From the NCBI GenBank assembly GCA_913777615.1, contig CAJYTK010000013.1:1-64000 (forward strand): a stretch of DNA of 64,000 nucleotides, in the 5' to 3' direction. The position numbers and the translations under genes were made by a program. The stretch is from an uncultured Agrobacterium sp. GTDB lineage: Bacteria; Pseudomonadota; Alphaproteobacteria; Rhizobiales; Rhizobiaceae. The notes under the pieces were generated by a model that did no database searches, had not been told where the DNA came from, and saw only the letters and a program-made list of their open reading frames with translations. Numbering within the stretch: the first letter of the stretch is position 1; each line of letters opens with the position of its first letter. Positions 37,401-45,165 of the stretch are shown in pieces.

Positions 37401-38936
37401 TTAAGCGAAAGATCGCTTGCGGCGCTCTATTACCGGCACGTCTTCGACGGCCGGAACGGTTTGCAGAATCCGTTTCGCCGGTAGAATGGCTATCGCTTCG
37501 GTTCCTTCACGCAGTTTGGATTTCAGCACGAAGTGCCCGTCATGCTTTGAGAGGATTGCCTGGACGATTGGCAGGCCAAGGCCTGTTCCCTGTTCTGCGC
37601 TTTTGATGGCGATAGATCCCTGACCGAAGGCCGAGAGTACCACTGGAATTTCTTCTTCGGGAATGCCGGGGCCGTTATCTCTGATCGACACATATTGACC
37701 GCCGCGTGCAGTCCAGCCCGCCTTGATCGATATTTCCCCTCCTTGTGGAGTAAATTTGACAGCGTTGGACAACAGGTTGAGAACCACCTGTCGCAGCGCC
37801 TTCTCATCCGCCCAGACATGCGGCAGGCTGCGCTCGAACTGCTGGGTGATCCGGATATTCTTGCCACGGGCGCGTAGCTGGATCATGCCGATGCAGTCTT
37901 CGGCAATTTCGAGCAGCGATACGGCTTCTTCCTGCAACTCATATCGCCCTGCCTCGATGCGAGAGAGATCGAGGATTTCGTTGATGAGGTCGAGAAGATG
38001 CTGGCCGGAGCGGTTGATATCCGCCGAATATTCTTTGTAGAGCGGATTGTTGAGCGGTCCCAGGATTTCCGAGGCCATCACCTCCGAAAAGCCAAGGATC
38101 GCATTAAGCGGCGTGCGCAACTCATGCGACATTGAGGCGAGGAAGCGAGATTTCGCCAGATTGGCTTCTTCCGCGCGGCGGCGAGCCTCGTCCGACATCG
38201 AATTCGCCACTTCCAGTTCCGCGATCAGATCGTCTTTTTCCGACTGGAAGGACAGGAGTTTGATGCTCGTATTGTGCAACCGTCTGGTAATGTAATGGCA
38301 AAACAGCATGGCCATAAAAAACATCAGCGCCATGCCGATATCGATCGGGTTCTGCGAGTGCGCCGCATTGATGCCGAGTGCGACGAGAACAGGAAGAAAG
38401 GTGGTGACAATGGCGCGGCGCAGCATGAAATTCGACATGGCCGTTATCGACAGCGCGATCAGCAGCGTGCCGCCCTTGTAGAACATGGCCAGCGACATGT
38501 TTTCGGCGTTCATGGGATAAGCGGCGAAGAGCGCCCAGATCAAGCCAATGACGATCTGCATTCCCTGAAAGGTCTTGAGCCAGCGGTCCGCACTTGCCGT
38601 GCTGATCGTCTGTTTGTGCGCACGACGGGCAAACATGAGGCAAACGGCGTGGGTTGTCAGCGCCAGGAACGTCCAACCGACGAGCTCTATGTCGCGCGTG
38701 ATATAAATCCCGATGCCCGTGGCCAGCATGATGAAGAGGGGCATGATCGTAGCGCCATGCAGCATCTCCACCACATGCATCTGCAGCATTTCGCGCTCGA
38801 ACGCGATCGTGCCGATGCTGCCATATTGCAGACGCTCACGGGTCGCTTTCACGGCATCGAACACGGCCTTGTTGCGCCGCGTGCGAGACCGATCGACGAT
38901 ATTCTTGTCGGCAATGATGCTGGCGCTCTTACTCAT
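37401..38936 (-). CDS. Membrane sensor histidine kinase, PdhS/PleC-type (PdhS2-like)
   Basis: The 511-residue product has about six hydrophobic segments in residues 55-215, a short coiled-coil linker (230-262), a HisKA domain with the phosphorylated His271 (SMSHELRTPLNAILGFSEVM) and a HATPase domain with DNGPGIPEEEI and GTGLGLPIVQAI. The HisKA stretch with GPLNNPLYKEY and SGQHLLDLINEILDLSRIEAG matches the PleC/DivJ/PdhS group, which controls DivK and cell-cycle polarity. PdhS2 of Agrobacterium tumefaciens lies in the same neighbourhood as I recall it; this is inference. No response regulator is adjacent. Confidence 0.85.
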   Translation of the reverse strand: MSKSASIIADKNIVDRSRTRRNKAVFDAVKATRERLQYGSIGTIAFEREMLQMHVVEMLHGATIMPLFIMLATGIGIYITRDIELVGWTFLALTTHAVCLMFARRAHKQTISTASADRWLKTFQGMQIVIGLIWALFAAYPMNAENMSLAMFYKGGTLLIALSITAMSNFMLRRAIVTTFLPVLVALGINAAHSQNPIDIGMALMFFMAMLFCHYITRRLHNTSIKLLSFQSEKDDLIAELEVANSMSDEARRRAEEANLAKSRFLASMSHELRTPLNAILGFSEVMASEILGPLNNPLYKEYSADINRSGQHLLDLINEILDLSRIEAGRYELQEEAVSLLEIAEDCIGMIQLRARGKNIRITQQFERSLPHVWADEKALRQVVLNLLSNAVKFTPQGGEISIKAGWTARGGQYVSIRDNGPGIPEEEIPVVLSAFGQGSIAIKSAEQGTGLGLPIVQAILSKHDGHFVLKSKLREGTEAIAILPAKRILQTVPAVEDVPVIERRKRSFA

Positions 38937-39043
38937 CTACAAACGAAACCGATCCGGGACGTTTGCAGATTAAGGGTAAAGTCTTAAGAAGATGCTGCCG
39001 CGAAAGGATTTGTTTGCCATTTCTGCAAAGGGTTTGTTGGTAC

Positions 39044-39622
39044 ATGAGACGAAAGTCAGGCAGAAGGTTCTCTCCGGTGAAGGACGGATTCACCCTGCTG
39101 CTCATAGTCATTCTGGGGGCGTTGATATTGGCGAAAGTCGATGGTTTGAGCGACCGGCGCTTCTCTGGCCGGTTTATCGCCATTGACGGGGATACGCTTG
39201 CGTCGGGTAAAACGCGCTACCGGCTTTTGGGGATCGATGCGCCCGAACTTCGTCAGAGCTGCGGCGTGGATGATCAGAGCTGGGCCTGCGGGCAGGCAGC
39301 ACGTGACTTTTTACGTGATGTCCTGGATCGAGGAGAGGTCGAATGTTCCGGGAGCAAAACTGACAAGTACTCGCGCCTTCTGGTTCGCTGTTCCGTCGAT
39401 GGCAAGGACGTGGGAAGTCTTGTCGTCGCCGAAGGGCTCGCCGTGACGACCGAGTTTTTTCTCTACGCCCAGGAGGAGGAACACGCGAGGACGCAGAGGC
39501 TGGGCCTGTGGAGTGGTGCATTCGAGCGCCCGAGGGACTGGCGACGTGAGCGCAATGGCATGGATGATGATAGGCCCTTTGCGGGAATTATAACCATGCT
39601 ACGACATGTCTTGCGGTGGTGA
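39044..39622 (+). CDS. Thermonuclease-family (SNase-like) nuclease, membrane-anchored
   Basis: The 192-residue form begins MRRKSGRRFSPVKDGF and has one hydrophobic segment (LLLIVILGALILA), which could be a signal anchor or an uncleaved signal. The staphylococcal nuclease-like core follows: FIAIDGDTLASGKTRYRLLGIDAPE with the calcium-site aspartates, then LVRCSVDGKDVGSLVVAEGLA and RTQRLGLWSG. The key arginines are in RYRLLGID and in KYSRLLVR. The start is uncertain: an upstream ATG at 38963 and a GTG at 39078 are possible. It overlaps the UDG-family gene start region only if the latter begins at 39606. Confidence 0.8.
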   Translation: MRRKSGRRFSPVKDGFTLLLIVILGALILAKVDGLSDRRFSGRFIAIDGDTLASGKTRYRLLGIDAPELRQSCGVDDQSWACGQAARDFLRDVLDRGEVECSGSKTDKYSRLLVRCSVDGKDVGSLVVAEGLAVTTEFFLYAQEEEHARTQRLGLWSGAFERPRDWRRERNGMDDDRPFAGIITMLRHVLRW

Positions 39623-39623
39623 T

Positions 39624-40271
39624 ATGGATGCTGAACTACAAAAGCCGGACACAGCGATCGAACTCTTGCGCGCCAGTATCGCACGCTGTCGAATCTGTCG
39701 TGACGCACCACTAAGGGGCGATGCAGATCGGCTGCCGCATGAGCCCCGTCCAATCGCTGTCATTTCGGCAAAGGCGAGGATACTGATCGCCGGACAGGCG
39801 CCGGGATTGCGTGTGCATGAAAGTGGGCTTCCATTCAACGATGCATCCGGAGATCGGCTGCGAAAGTGGCTGAATGTCGATCGTCCGACTTTCTATGACG
39901 CCAATCGTTTCGCCATCGCACCCATGGGCTTTTGCTTTCCCGGCTATGACAAGCGCGGTTGCGACCTGCCACCAAGGCGCGAATGTGCGCCGCGCTGGCG
40001 TAAAGAGGTCATGGAGGCTATGCCGCAGATCGAGTTGGTTCTGGCTATCGGCCAATACGCTCAAAGCTGGCACCTTGGTGATCGGCGCAAGAAAAACATG
40101 ACGGAAACAGTGCAAAGTTGGCGCAACTATTTGCAGACGAATAACGGCCCTGCCATCTTGCCTCTGCCGCATCCGAGCTGGCGCAACACCTCATGGTTGC
40201 GCAAGAACCCATGGTTCGAGCAGGATGTGTTGCCTGTCCTACAGGAGCATGTGGAAAGACTGACGCGCTGA
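39624..40271 (+). CDS. Uracil-DNA glycosylase superfamily protein
   Basis: The product (215 residues from 39624; 221 if it starts at 39606) has the UDG-superfamily motif A region GQAPGLRVHESGLPFNDASG, which resembles the family-4/5 GEAPG pattern, and the motif B region LPLPHPSWRN. Four cysteines (ARCRICRD and, further on, GCDLPPRRECAP) could bind a 4Fe-4S cluster as in family 4, but spacing was not verified. The role would be removal of uracil or a related base from DNA; a few members of this group act on other substrates. It lies just after the nuclease gene, in the same direction. Confidence 0.8.
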   Translation: MDAELQKPDTAIELLRASIARCRICRDAPLRGDADRLPHEPRPIAVISAKARILIAGQAPGLRVHESGLPFNDASGDRLRKWLNVDRPTFYDANRFAIAPMGFCFPGYDKRGCDLPPRRECAPRWRKEVMEAMPQIELVLAIGQYAQSWHLGDRRKKNMTETVQSWRNYLQTNNGPAILPLPHPSWRNTSWLRKNPWFEQDVLPVLQEHVERLTR

Positions 40272-40293
40272 AACAAATTTCTTTTTTTCTGTT

Positions 40294-40310
40294 TTATTTG
40301 ATGTAAATAA
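40294..40310 (+). promoter_or_regulatory. AT-rich palindrome before the Lrp gene, candidate operator
   Basis: TTATTT (40294-40299) and AAATAA (40305-40310) flank GATGT. The arrangement resembles the AT-rich imperfect palindromes bound by Lrp/AsnC proteins, many of which repress their own gene. It lies 28 bases before the start. Confidence 0.45.
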
Positions 40311-40337
40311 GGGAAAATAATTCCGTAGGAGAGAAGA

Positions 40338-40826
40338 TTGGACCGCCTCGACCGTAAAATTCTACGTATTCTGCAAGAGGATTCCACACTGGCCGTTGCC
40401 GACCTTGCAAAGAAGGTCGGGCTTTCCACGACGCCCTGTTGGCGGCGTATCCAGAAGATGGAAGAAGATGGCGTCATTCGCCGCCGCGTTGCCATTCTGG
40501 ACGCGACGAAGGTCAACACGAAGGTGACGGTCTTTGTTTCGATTCGCACAGCTTCGCACTCCATCGAGTGGCTGAAGCGCTTTTCTGAAGTCGTGTCCGA
40601 GTTTCCGGAGGTTGTCGAGTTCTACCGCATGAGCGGCGACGTCGATTATCTGCTACGCGTGGTCGTTCCGGATATCGCCGCCTATGACGCCTTCTACAAG
40701 CGAATGATCGCCAAGATCGAAATCCGCGACGTATCGTCCGCCTTTGCCATGGAGCAGATCAAGTACACTACCGAACTGCCGCTGGACTACATGATTCTTG
40801 ACAATCCGAAATCCGGCGAAGAGTGA
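40338..40826 (+). CDS. Lrp/AsnC family transcriptional regulator
   Basis: The 162-residue product starts at a TTG (40338) with GGAGAG upstream. The N-terminal helix-turn-helix (DRLDRKILRILQEDSTLAVA to about residue 60, with LSTTPCWRRIQKMEEDGVI) is typical, and the C-terminal RAM domain (VTVFVSIRT, VEFYRMSGDVDYLLRVVVPD) senses amino acids. Members act as octamers and control amino acid metabolism. The palindrome upstream may be its own operator. It is convergent with the TPR-methyltransferase, with a shared terminator between them. Confidence 0.93.
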   Translation: MDRLDRKILRILQEDSTLAVADLAKKVGLSTTPCWRRIQKMEEDGVIRRRVAILDATKVNTKVTVFVSIRTASHSIEWLKRFSEVVSEFPEVVEFYRMSGDVDYLLRVVVPDIAAYDAFYKRMIAKIEIRDVSSAFAMEQIKYTTELPLDYMILDNPKSGEE

Positions 40827-40885
40827 AGAGCGCTGCGAGTTTGGCGTGCTTTGCCGGTAAAGTTCCTTCGTCCTAAAAAAAGTGG

Positions 40886-40917
40886 GCCCGAAGATCGAAA
40901 TCGATCTTCGGGCTTCT
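40886..40917. terminator. Bidirectional terminator between the Lrp gene and the methyltransferase gene
   Basis: A perfect 12-bp inverted repeat (40886-40897 with 40902-40913, AAAT in the loop) is followed by TTCTCT on the plus strand and by a seven-T run (after CCCAC) on the minus strand. It serves both convergent genes. Confidence 0.85.
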
Positions 40918-40958
40918 CTGTCTCTGCAAATTCCTGGACCAAAACATTTGGCAGGAGA

Positions 40959-41783
40959 TTAACCCTTAAATCTGGCAACCACCAGATGACCCGGTGTCGG
41001 TTCTCCATCCTGCATGCGCACATTGATATCGGTGACCTCGATCACCTCGAAACCGGTGGCAGCGAGACGTTCGCGAACATAGGTTTCGGAATGCGCGAAG
41101 CGCTGGTGGGCACCCACGATATAGGGTCGGCGTCCCATCTTGTCGTCTGGCAGGGTTTCCGATGAAAAGATGAAGATGCCGCCTTCGACCATATTCTCCG
41201 CTGCGCCGAAAAAGAGCGGTTCGAGTGCGCCGAGATAGGGAAGCACATCGGTGGCAGTGACGATGTCGAACGGCTCATCGTCATTGTCCTCGAGGAAATC
41301 CTCCACTTCAGCGACATACAGCGTCTCGTAGACATCCTTTTCATGGGCGATTTCGACCATGTTCTCGGAAATGTCGATACCAGTGATGTCTTCGACCATG
41401 TCACGAAGCGCCTCGCCGGTAAGACCGGTGCCGCATCCGAGATCGAGCAGGCGCTTAAACGGACCGAGTTCTAGCGTCTGCAACCGTTGGCGCACCATCA
41501 TCGGAACAGCATAGCCGAGCTGTTCGACGAGGATATCCTCAAAAGCCTCGGCATGCTGATCGAACAGCGTTTCCACATAAGCGTCCGGCGCCTTGGGTGG
41601 CGTTTCGCCGCGCCCCATGGATGCGATGCGGACGGCGGCACCGCCATGATCCTCAGGATCGATTGCGAGAACCTCTTCGTAGGCTTTTACCGCCGCGTCG
41701 ATGTCGCCGGCTTTTTCAAGGGCGAGCGCGCGGTTGTAGGCCTCCGCTAGGGCTTCTTCATCGATCTTTGTGTTGTTGGTCAT
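40959..41783 (-). CDS. TPR-containing class I methyltransferase
   Basis: The product has an N-terminal tetratricopeptide-like pair of helices (ALAEAYNRALALEKAGDIDA and AVKAYEEVLAIDPEDHGGAA) and a class I SAM methyltransferase core with LLDLGCGTGLTGEALRDMV, GIDISENMVEIAHEKD and the AENMVEGGIFIFSSE loop. A start at 41783 (MTNNTKIDEEAL) gives 274 residues; ATG at 41792 is also possible and no ribosome binding site is strong. The substrate is unknown; related proteins have been annotated as methylating small molecules or proteins. It is convergent with the Lrp gene, not linked to it in function by sequence. Confidence 0.85.
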   Translation of the reverse strand: MTNNTKIDEEALAEAYNRALALEKAGDIDAAVKAYEEVLAIDPEDHGGAAVRIASMGRGETPPKAPDAYVETLFDQHAEAFEDILVEQLGYAVPMMVRQRLQTLELGPFKRLLDLGCGTGLTGEALRDMVEDITGIDISENMVEIAHEKDVYETLYVAEVEDFLEDNDDEPFDIVTATDVLPYLGALEPLFFGAAENMVEGGIFIFSSETLPDDKMGRRPYIVGAHQRFAHSETYVRERLAATGFEVIEVTDINVRMQDGEPTPGHLVVARFKG

Positions 41784-41888
41784 GGCGTGCATCCGGCTTG
41801 GCTTCGTTGGAAGCCTGATTAAGCCGCAACGCTATTAGGCGCAATGCCTGTTTTGGATTGCCAGCCGCTCGCCGGGACCACAACGCCG

Positions 41889-42155
41889 TCAGTGCAAAAT
41901 GAATTCGCCTTTGAGAGAGCGCCATTCCTGCGCCGAGATCAGCTTGCGGTGGACATAACGTACCGAATGCAGCGGACCATCCAACGTCTCCTGCCAGAAC
42001 TTTAAAAATCCGTGCATTTCAGGAAAGTCGGGCGCGAGATCGTAGTTCTGCCAGAGGTAGCTTTGCAGGACGCAGGGGTGATCGGGCATGCGATAGAGAA
42101 TTTCGGCTGTGGTGAGCCCATAGCCCTTCAGCATCATTTCCATGTCTTGGTTCAT
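41889..42155 (-). CDS. usg: Usg-family protein
   Basis: The 88-residue product matches the Usg family of alphaproteobacteria (LTTAEILYRMPDHPCVLQSYL, YDLAPDFPEMHGFLKFWQETL, GPLHSVRYVHRKLISAQEWR). In Caulobacter, usg lies upstream of trpF; the function is unknown. No trp gene is present in this window. The gene stands alone between the methyltransferase gene and the ABC importer permeases. Confidence 0.9.
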   Translation of the reverse strand: MNQDMEMMLKGYGLTTAEILYRMPDHPCVLQSYLWQNYDLAPDFPEMHGFLKFWQETLDGPLHSVRYVHRKLISAQEWRSLKGEFILH

Positions 42156-42315
42156 GTGGCTGTTCCCGTTCTATTGATCGCGGACACGTTAAAAGTGTCA
42201 TCGACAATGGGAACATGACATGGTTAATCGAACCTTGCCAAGAATGGGGTTTGTCACAATTTATTTATGTTTCTCATCATGTTAGCAGCTGCTCGAACGG
42301 AGTGCTGCTAACGCG

Positions 42316-43146
42316 TTACCGCTTCAGATGGCGCGTCAGTCGCGCTTCCACCATCGCCCACACATGACGCAGAATTTCCACCATGGAGAGATAGAAGATC
42401 GCAGCCCAGAGATAGGCCTGGAAGTCGAAGGTGCGCGAATAGGCGTAGCGGGTCTGGCCCATCAGGTCAAAGACAGTGACGATGGAGACCACTGCCGAGC
42501 CCTTGATCATCAATATGATCTCATTGCCGTAGGGGCGCAACGCAACGATGAGGGCCTGCGGCAGAACGATCTTCCAGAAGGTCACCGGCTTGGAAATACC
42601 AAGCGAGGCAGCACCTTCATGCTGACCCTTCGGCACACTCTCGATTGCACCGCGCAGGATTTCGGCTTGGTAGGCAGCGGTGTTCAGCGTCAGTGAAAGG
42701 AGGCCGCAATACCAAGCATCGCGGAAGAACCACCACAGGCCGACCGCTTCCAGTTCGGTACGGAAGCCGCCAAGGCCATAATAGATGAGGAACAGCTGAG
42801 CCAGGAGCGGCGTACTGCGGAAGACGTAGACATAAGCGAACGCAATGGCGCTGACGACCCTGTTCTCCGACATGCGGGCGAAAGCGATCGGTGCGGAGAG
42901 CACGGCGCCGAGGATCAGGGCAAGGCCGACAAGGCTTATGGTCGTCAGCAGGCCGTCAATATAGCGCCAGCCGTAACGCTCGATCTTGTCTGGATCCCAG
43001 TCCAGGACCAGCGACAGAACCAGCCCGACAAGAAGGAGAGCCCAAAGCGCGACGATTGCGTAGCCTGCGATCCTCGCAAATGAGAACTGTCGCGGCGGCG
43101 CGGGTGGTGCAGGTCTTGCCTCGATCAACTGGTCGACATGGCTCAT
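42316..43146 (-). CDS. Polar amino acid ABC transporter permease, HisM-type
   Basis: The 276-residue product has about six hydrophobic segments. The permease signature EAA loop reads SVPKGQHEGAASLGISKPVT, and the start of the transmembrane core has YGWRYIDGLLTTISLVGLAL, typical of HisM-type subunits of lysine/arginine/ornithine/octopine importers. It overlaps the upstream permease by four bases. No ATP-binding gene follows; the next gene is usg, 160 bases on. With its partner it would form the membrane part of the importer served by the binding protein upstream. Confidence 0.92.
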   Translation of the reverse strand: MSHVDQLIEARPAPPAPPRQFSFARIAGYAIVALWALLLVGLVLSLVLDWDPDKIERYGWRYIDGLLTTISLVGLALILGAVLSAPIAFARMSENRVVSAIAFAYVYVFRSTPLLAQLFLIYYGLGGFRTELEAVGLWWFFRDAWYCGLLSLTLNTAAYQAEILRGAIESVPKGQHEGAASLGISKPVTFWKIVLPQALIVALRPYGNEIILMIKGSAVVSIVTVFDLMGQTRYAYSRTFDFQAYLWAAIFYLSMVEILRHVWAMVEARLTRHLKR

Positions 43147-43943
43147 CTCTGCACCTCCGAGCGACGTGCCCAGCGGTCGATATAGCCAATGCCGATCGAC
43201 GAGAGGAGAGCGAGGACAAGGTAGAGCATGCAGGCAATACCGTAGAACAGAAACGCATCCTTAGTGACACGCGCAGCAATACCGGTCTGTCGCACGATAT
43301 CCGCAAGCCCGATGATCGACACATAAGATGTGTCCTTCAACAGGATCACCCAGAGATTGGTCATGCCGGGCAGGGCGATGCGCACGAGCTGCGGAATGAT
43401 GATCAGGACCATGGTGCGGCTGCGCGACAAGCCAAGCGCATCTCCCGCCTCATACTGACCCTTGGGTATGGCCCGGAAAGCAGACAACAGCACTTCGGAT
43501 GCATAGGACGAGAAGACGACCGAAAGCGCAATCATACCAGCGACGAAGGCGTTGATCTCGATGGGGCCAGTGAAGCCGAGATAACCGCCGATCGTCTGCA
43601 GCAGGATCTGCATGCCGTAATAGACGATGAACAGGGTCAAAAGCTCCGGCAGACCACGGAAGATCGTCGTGTAGATGCCAACGGCAAGGCGCAGGGATTT
43701 CTCCTGCGATTGTGCGGCGAGCGCGATCAGAAAGCCCAAAAGCAGTCCGACCGGGAGCGTTGCGAGTGCCACTGAAACGGTGACCTTGACGCCAAAGGCA
43801 ATTTCATCGCCCCAGCCGTCGCCGCAGGTGAGCAGTGTGCCGTTGCCAAAGAGTGAGAAGATACCGACCGGACCACAGAACGGGTCGAACAGATATGTGA
43901 GATAGGTCCAGAACGAACCTACGGCGGAAAACACTCCGCTCAT
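43143..43943 (-). CDS. Polar amino acid ABC transporter permease, HisQ-type
   Basis: The 266-residue product has six hydrophobic segments and the EAA loop FRAIPKGQYEAGDALGLSRS, with KVTVSVALATLPVGLLLGFL as the typical start of the permease core. It is a HisQ/ArtQ-type subunit and a pair with the HisM-type gene downstream, overlapping by four bases. It begins 116 bases downstream of the binding-protein gene, after a hairpin that would reduce readthrough. Confidence 0.92.
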   Translation of the reverse strand: MSGVFSAVGSFWTYLTYLFDPFCGPVGIFSLFGNGTLLTCGDGWGDEIAFGVKVTVSVALATLPVGLLLGFLIALAAQSQEKSLRLAVGIYTTIFRGLPELLTLFIVYYGMQILLQTIGGYLGFTGPIEINAFVAGMIALSVVFSSYASEVLLSAFRAIPKGQYEAGDALGLSRSRTMVLIIIPQLVRIALPGMTNLWVILLKDTSYVSIIGLADIVRQTGIAARVTKDAFLFYGIACMLYLVLALLSSIGIGYIDRWARRSEVQR

Positions 43944-44008
43944 GCCAATGTCCCCTGCGGTCTCCGCCGCTCTTCATATTTGTTTTATGAAGATGTTCTC
44001 AAACAAAA

Positions 44009-44035
44009 ATGGCGGAAGGGCAACCCTCCCGCCAT
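44009..44035 (-). terminator. Intercistronic hairpin between binding protein and permeases
   Basis: ATGGCGGGAGGG (minus strand) pairs with CCCTTCCGCCAT across a short loop with one mismatch and is followed by TTTTTG. Such hairpins after the binding protein commonly allow it to be made in excess over the permeases. Confidence 0.75.
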
Positions 44036-44059
44036 CATATTTCAACATGAGAAATGCGC

Positions 44060-44833
44060 TTACTGGCCGTAAACGTCGAAATCGAAGTACTTATCGTTGA
44101 TCTCTTTGTACTTGCCGTTAGCGCGGATCGCTGCAATGGCTGCGCTGAACTTGTCGGCCAGTGCCGTGTCGCCCTTACGAACCGCGATGCCAGCGCCCTT
44201 GCCGTTGATTTCTTCATCAACCGGTAGAGCCGTCAGGATCTTGCAGCATGCGCCGGCGTCCGACTTTACCCACTGCGACAGCACAACGATATCGTCGATG
44301 ACGCCGTCGATACGGCCATTGGTGATGTCGAGCTTGTACTCGTCAGCCGTCGGGTAGAGCTTCAGCTCGGAATCGGCAAGATGCTTTTCCGCGTAGTTGG
44401 CGTGGGTGGTGGAGCCCTGCGCGCCGATCGTCTTGCCCTTCAGCTCTTCCACAGATTTGATCGGGGAATCTTTCGGCACTGCAATGGCCGGCGGCGTGTT
44501 GTAGTACTTCTTGGAGAAGTCTACCTTCTGCAGGCGCTCAGGCGTGATCGACATGGACGCAATGATCGCGTCGAACTTCTTGGCCTGAAGGGCAGGGATG
44601 ATGCCGTCCCAGTCGTTGGTAACGAAGGTGCATTCAGCCTTCATTTCTTCGCAGAGAGCCTTGGCGATATCGATATCGAAGCCGGTCAGCTTTCCGTCAG
44701 CTTCCAGAACGTTGAAGGGCGGGTAGGCGCCTTCCGTGCCGATGACGATCTTGTCCTGCGCCAAGGCGGAGCCAGCAAACAGCGACAGTGCGGCGATGGA
44801 CGCTGCAGCAAACAGACGGGTGGGGTTGAGCAT
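44060..44833 (-). CDS. Polar amino acid ABC transporter substrate-binding protein
   Basis: The 257-residue product has a Sec signal (MLNPTRLFAAASIAALSLFA) with cleavage after ALA (residue 25). The mature domain has the binding-protein family 3 signature GFDIDIAKALCEEMKAECTF, then NDWDGIIPALQAKKFDAIIA. The pattern resembles lysine/arginine/ornithine, nopaline and octopine binding proteins, so a basic amino acid or opine ligand is likely but not proven. The open frame reaches 44977; AGAGGA before 44833 selects this start. Expression is probably highest of the operon because of the hairpin after it. Confidence 0.93.
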   Translation of the reverse strand: MLNPTRLFAAASIAALSLFAGSALAQDKIVIGTEGAYPPFNVLEADGKLTGFDIDIAKALCEEMKAECTFVTNDWDGIIPALQAKKFDAIIASMSITPERLQKVDFSKKYYNTPPAIAVPKDSPIKSVEELKGKTIGAQGSTTHANYAEKHLADSELKLYPTADEYKLDITNGRIDGVIDDIVVLSQWVKSDAGACCKILTALPVDEEINGKGAGIAVRKGDTALADKFSAAIAAIRANGKYKEINDKYFDFDVYGQ

Positions 44834-45165
44834 TTCGATCCTCTCTTTTGGCGATTCGACGCACGCCTCATTTATGTTCTGCGTGCGTGGAGACTTTAGC
44901 ACTCCGCTACCGATCAAAAGCCGGTTGCGGATGCTTGCCGGGATACTCATCCCGTTGCAAAAAAAATGCAACATCATTGTTTTGCGCTGCGACAGCCGAC
45001 TCGAAACACGATTTGAATCGCAGCCTGGTTACTAGAAGTTAATGGAACAGAATGTGGCGTTCGTGCGTCGTAAGTAAGCCTTATAATTTCAGGCATAAGT
45101 TTTCTTATTTCAGAAGACGGTTCCCGATTTTCGGCCTCCGCCTCCATCTTCAAGGAGGATTTTTC
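44834..45165. promoter_or_regulatory. Divergent intergenic region, ABC importer and MFS carrier
   Basis: No gene is supported in these 332 bases. The minus-strand part should hold the promoter of the binding-protein gene. The plus-strand end has AAGGAGG at 45152-45158, a very strong ribosome binding site for the MFS gene. A run of eight A (near 44957-44968) and a short inverted repeat (GCAACATCATTGTTTTGC) were noted, without assigned function. Confidence 0.35.
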
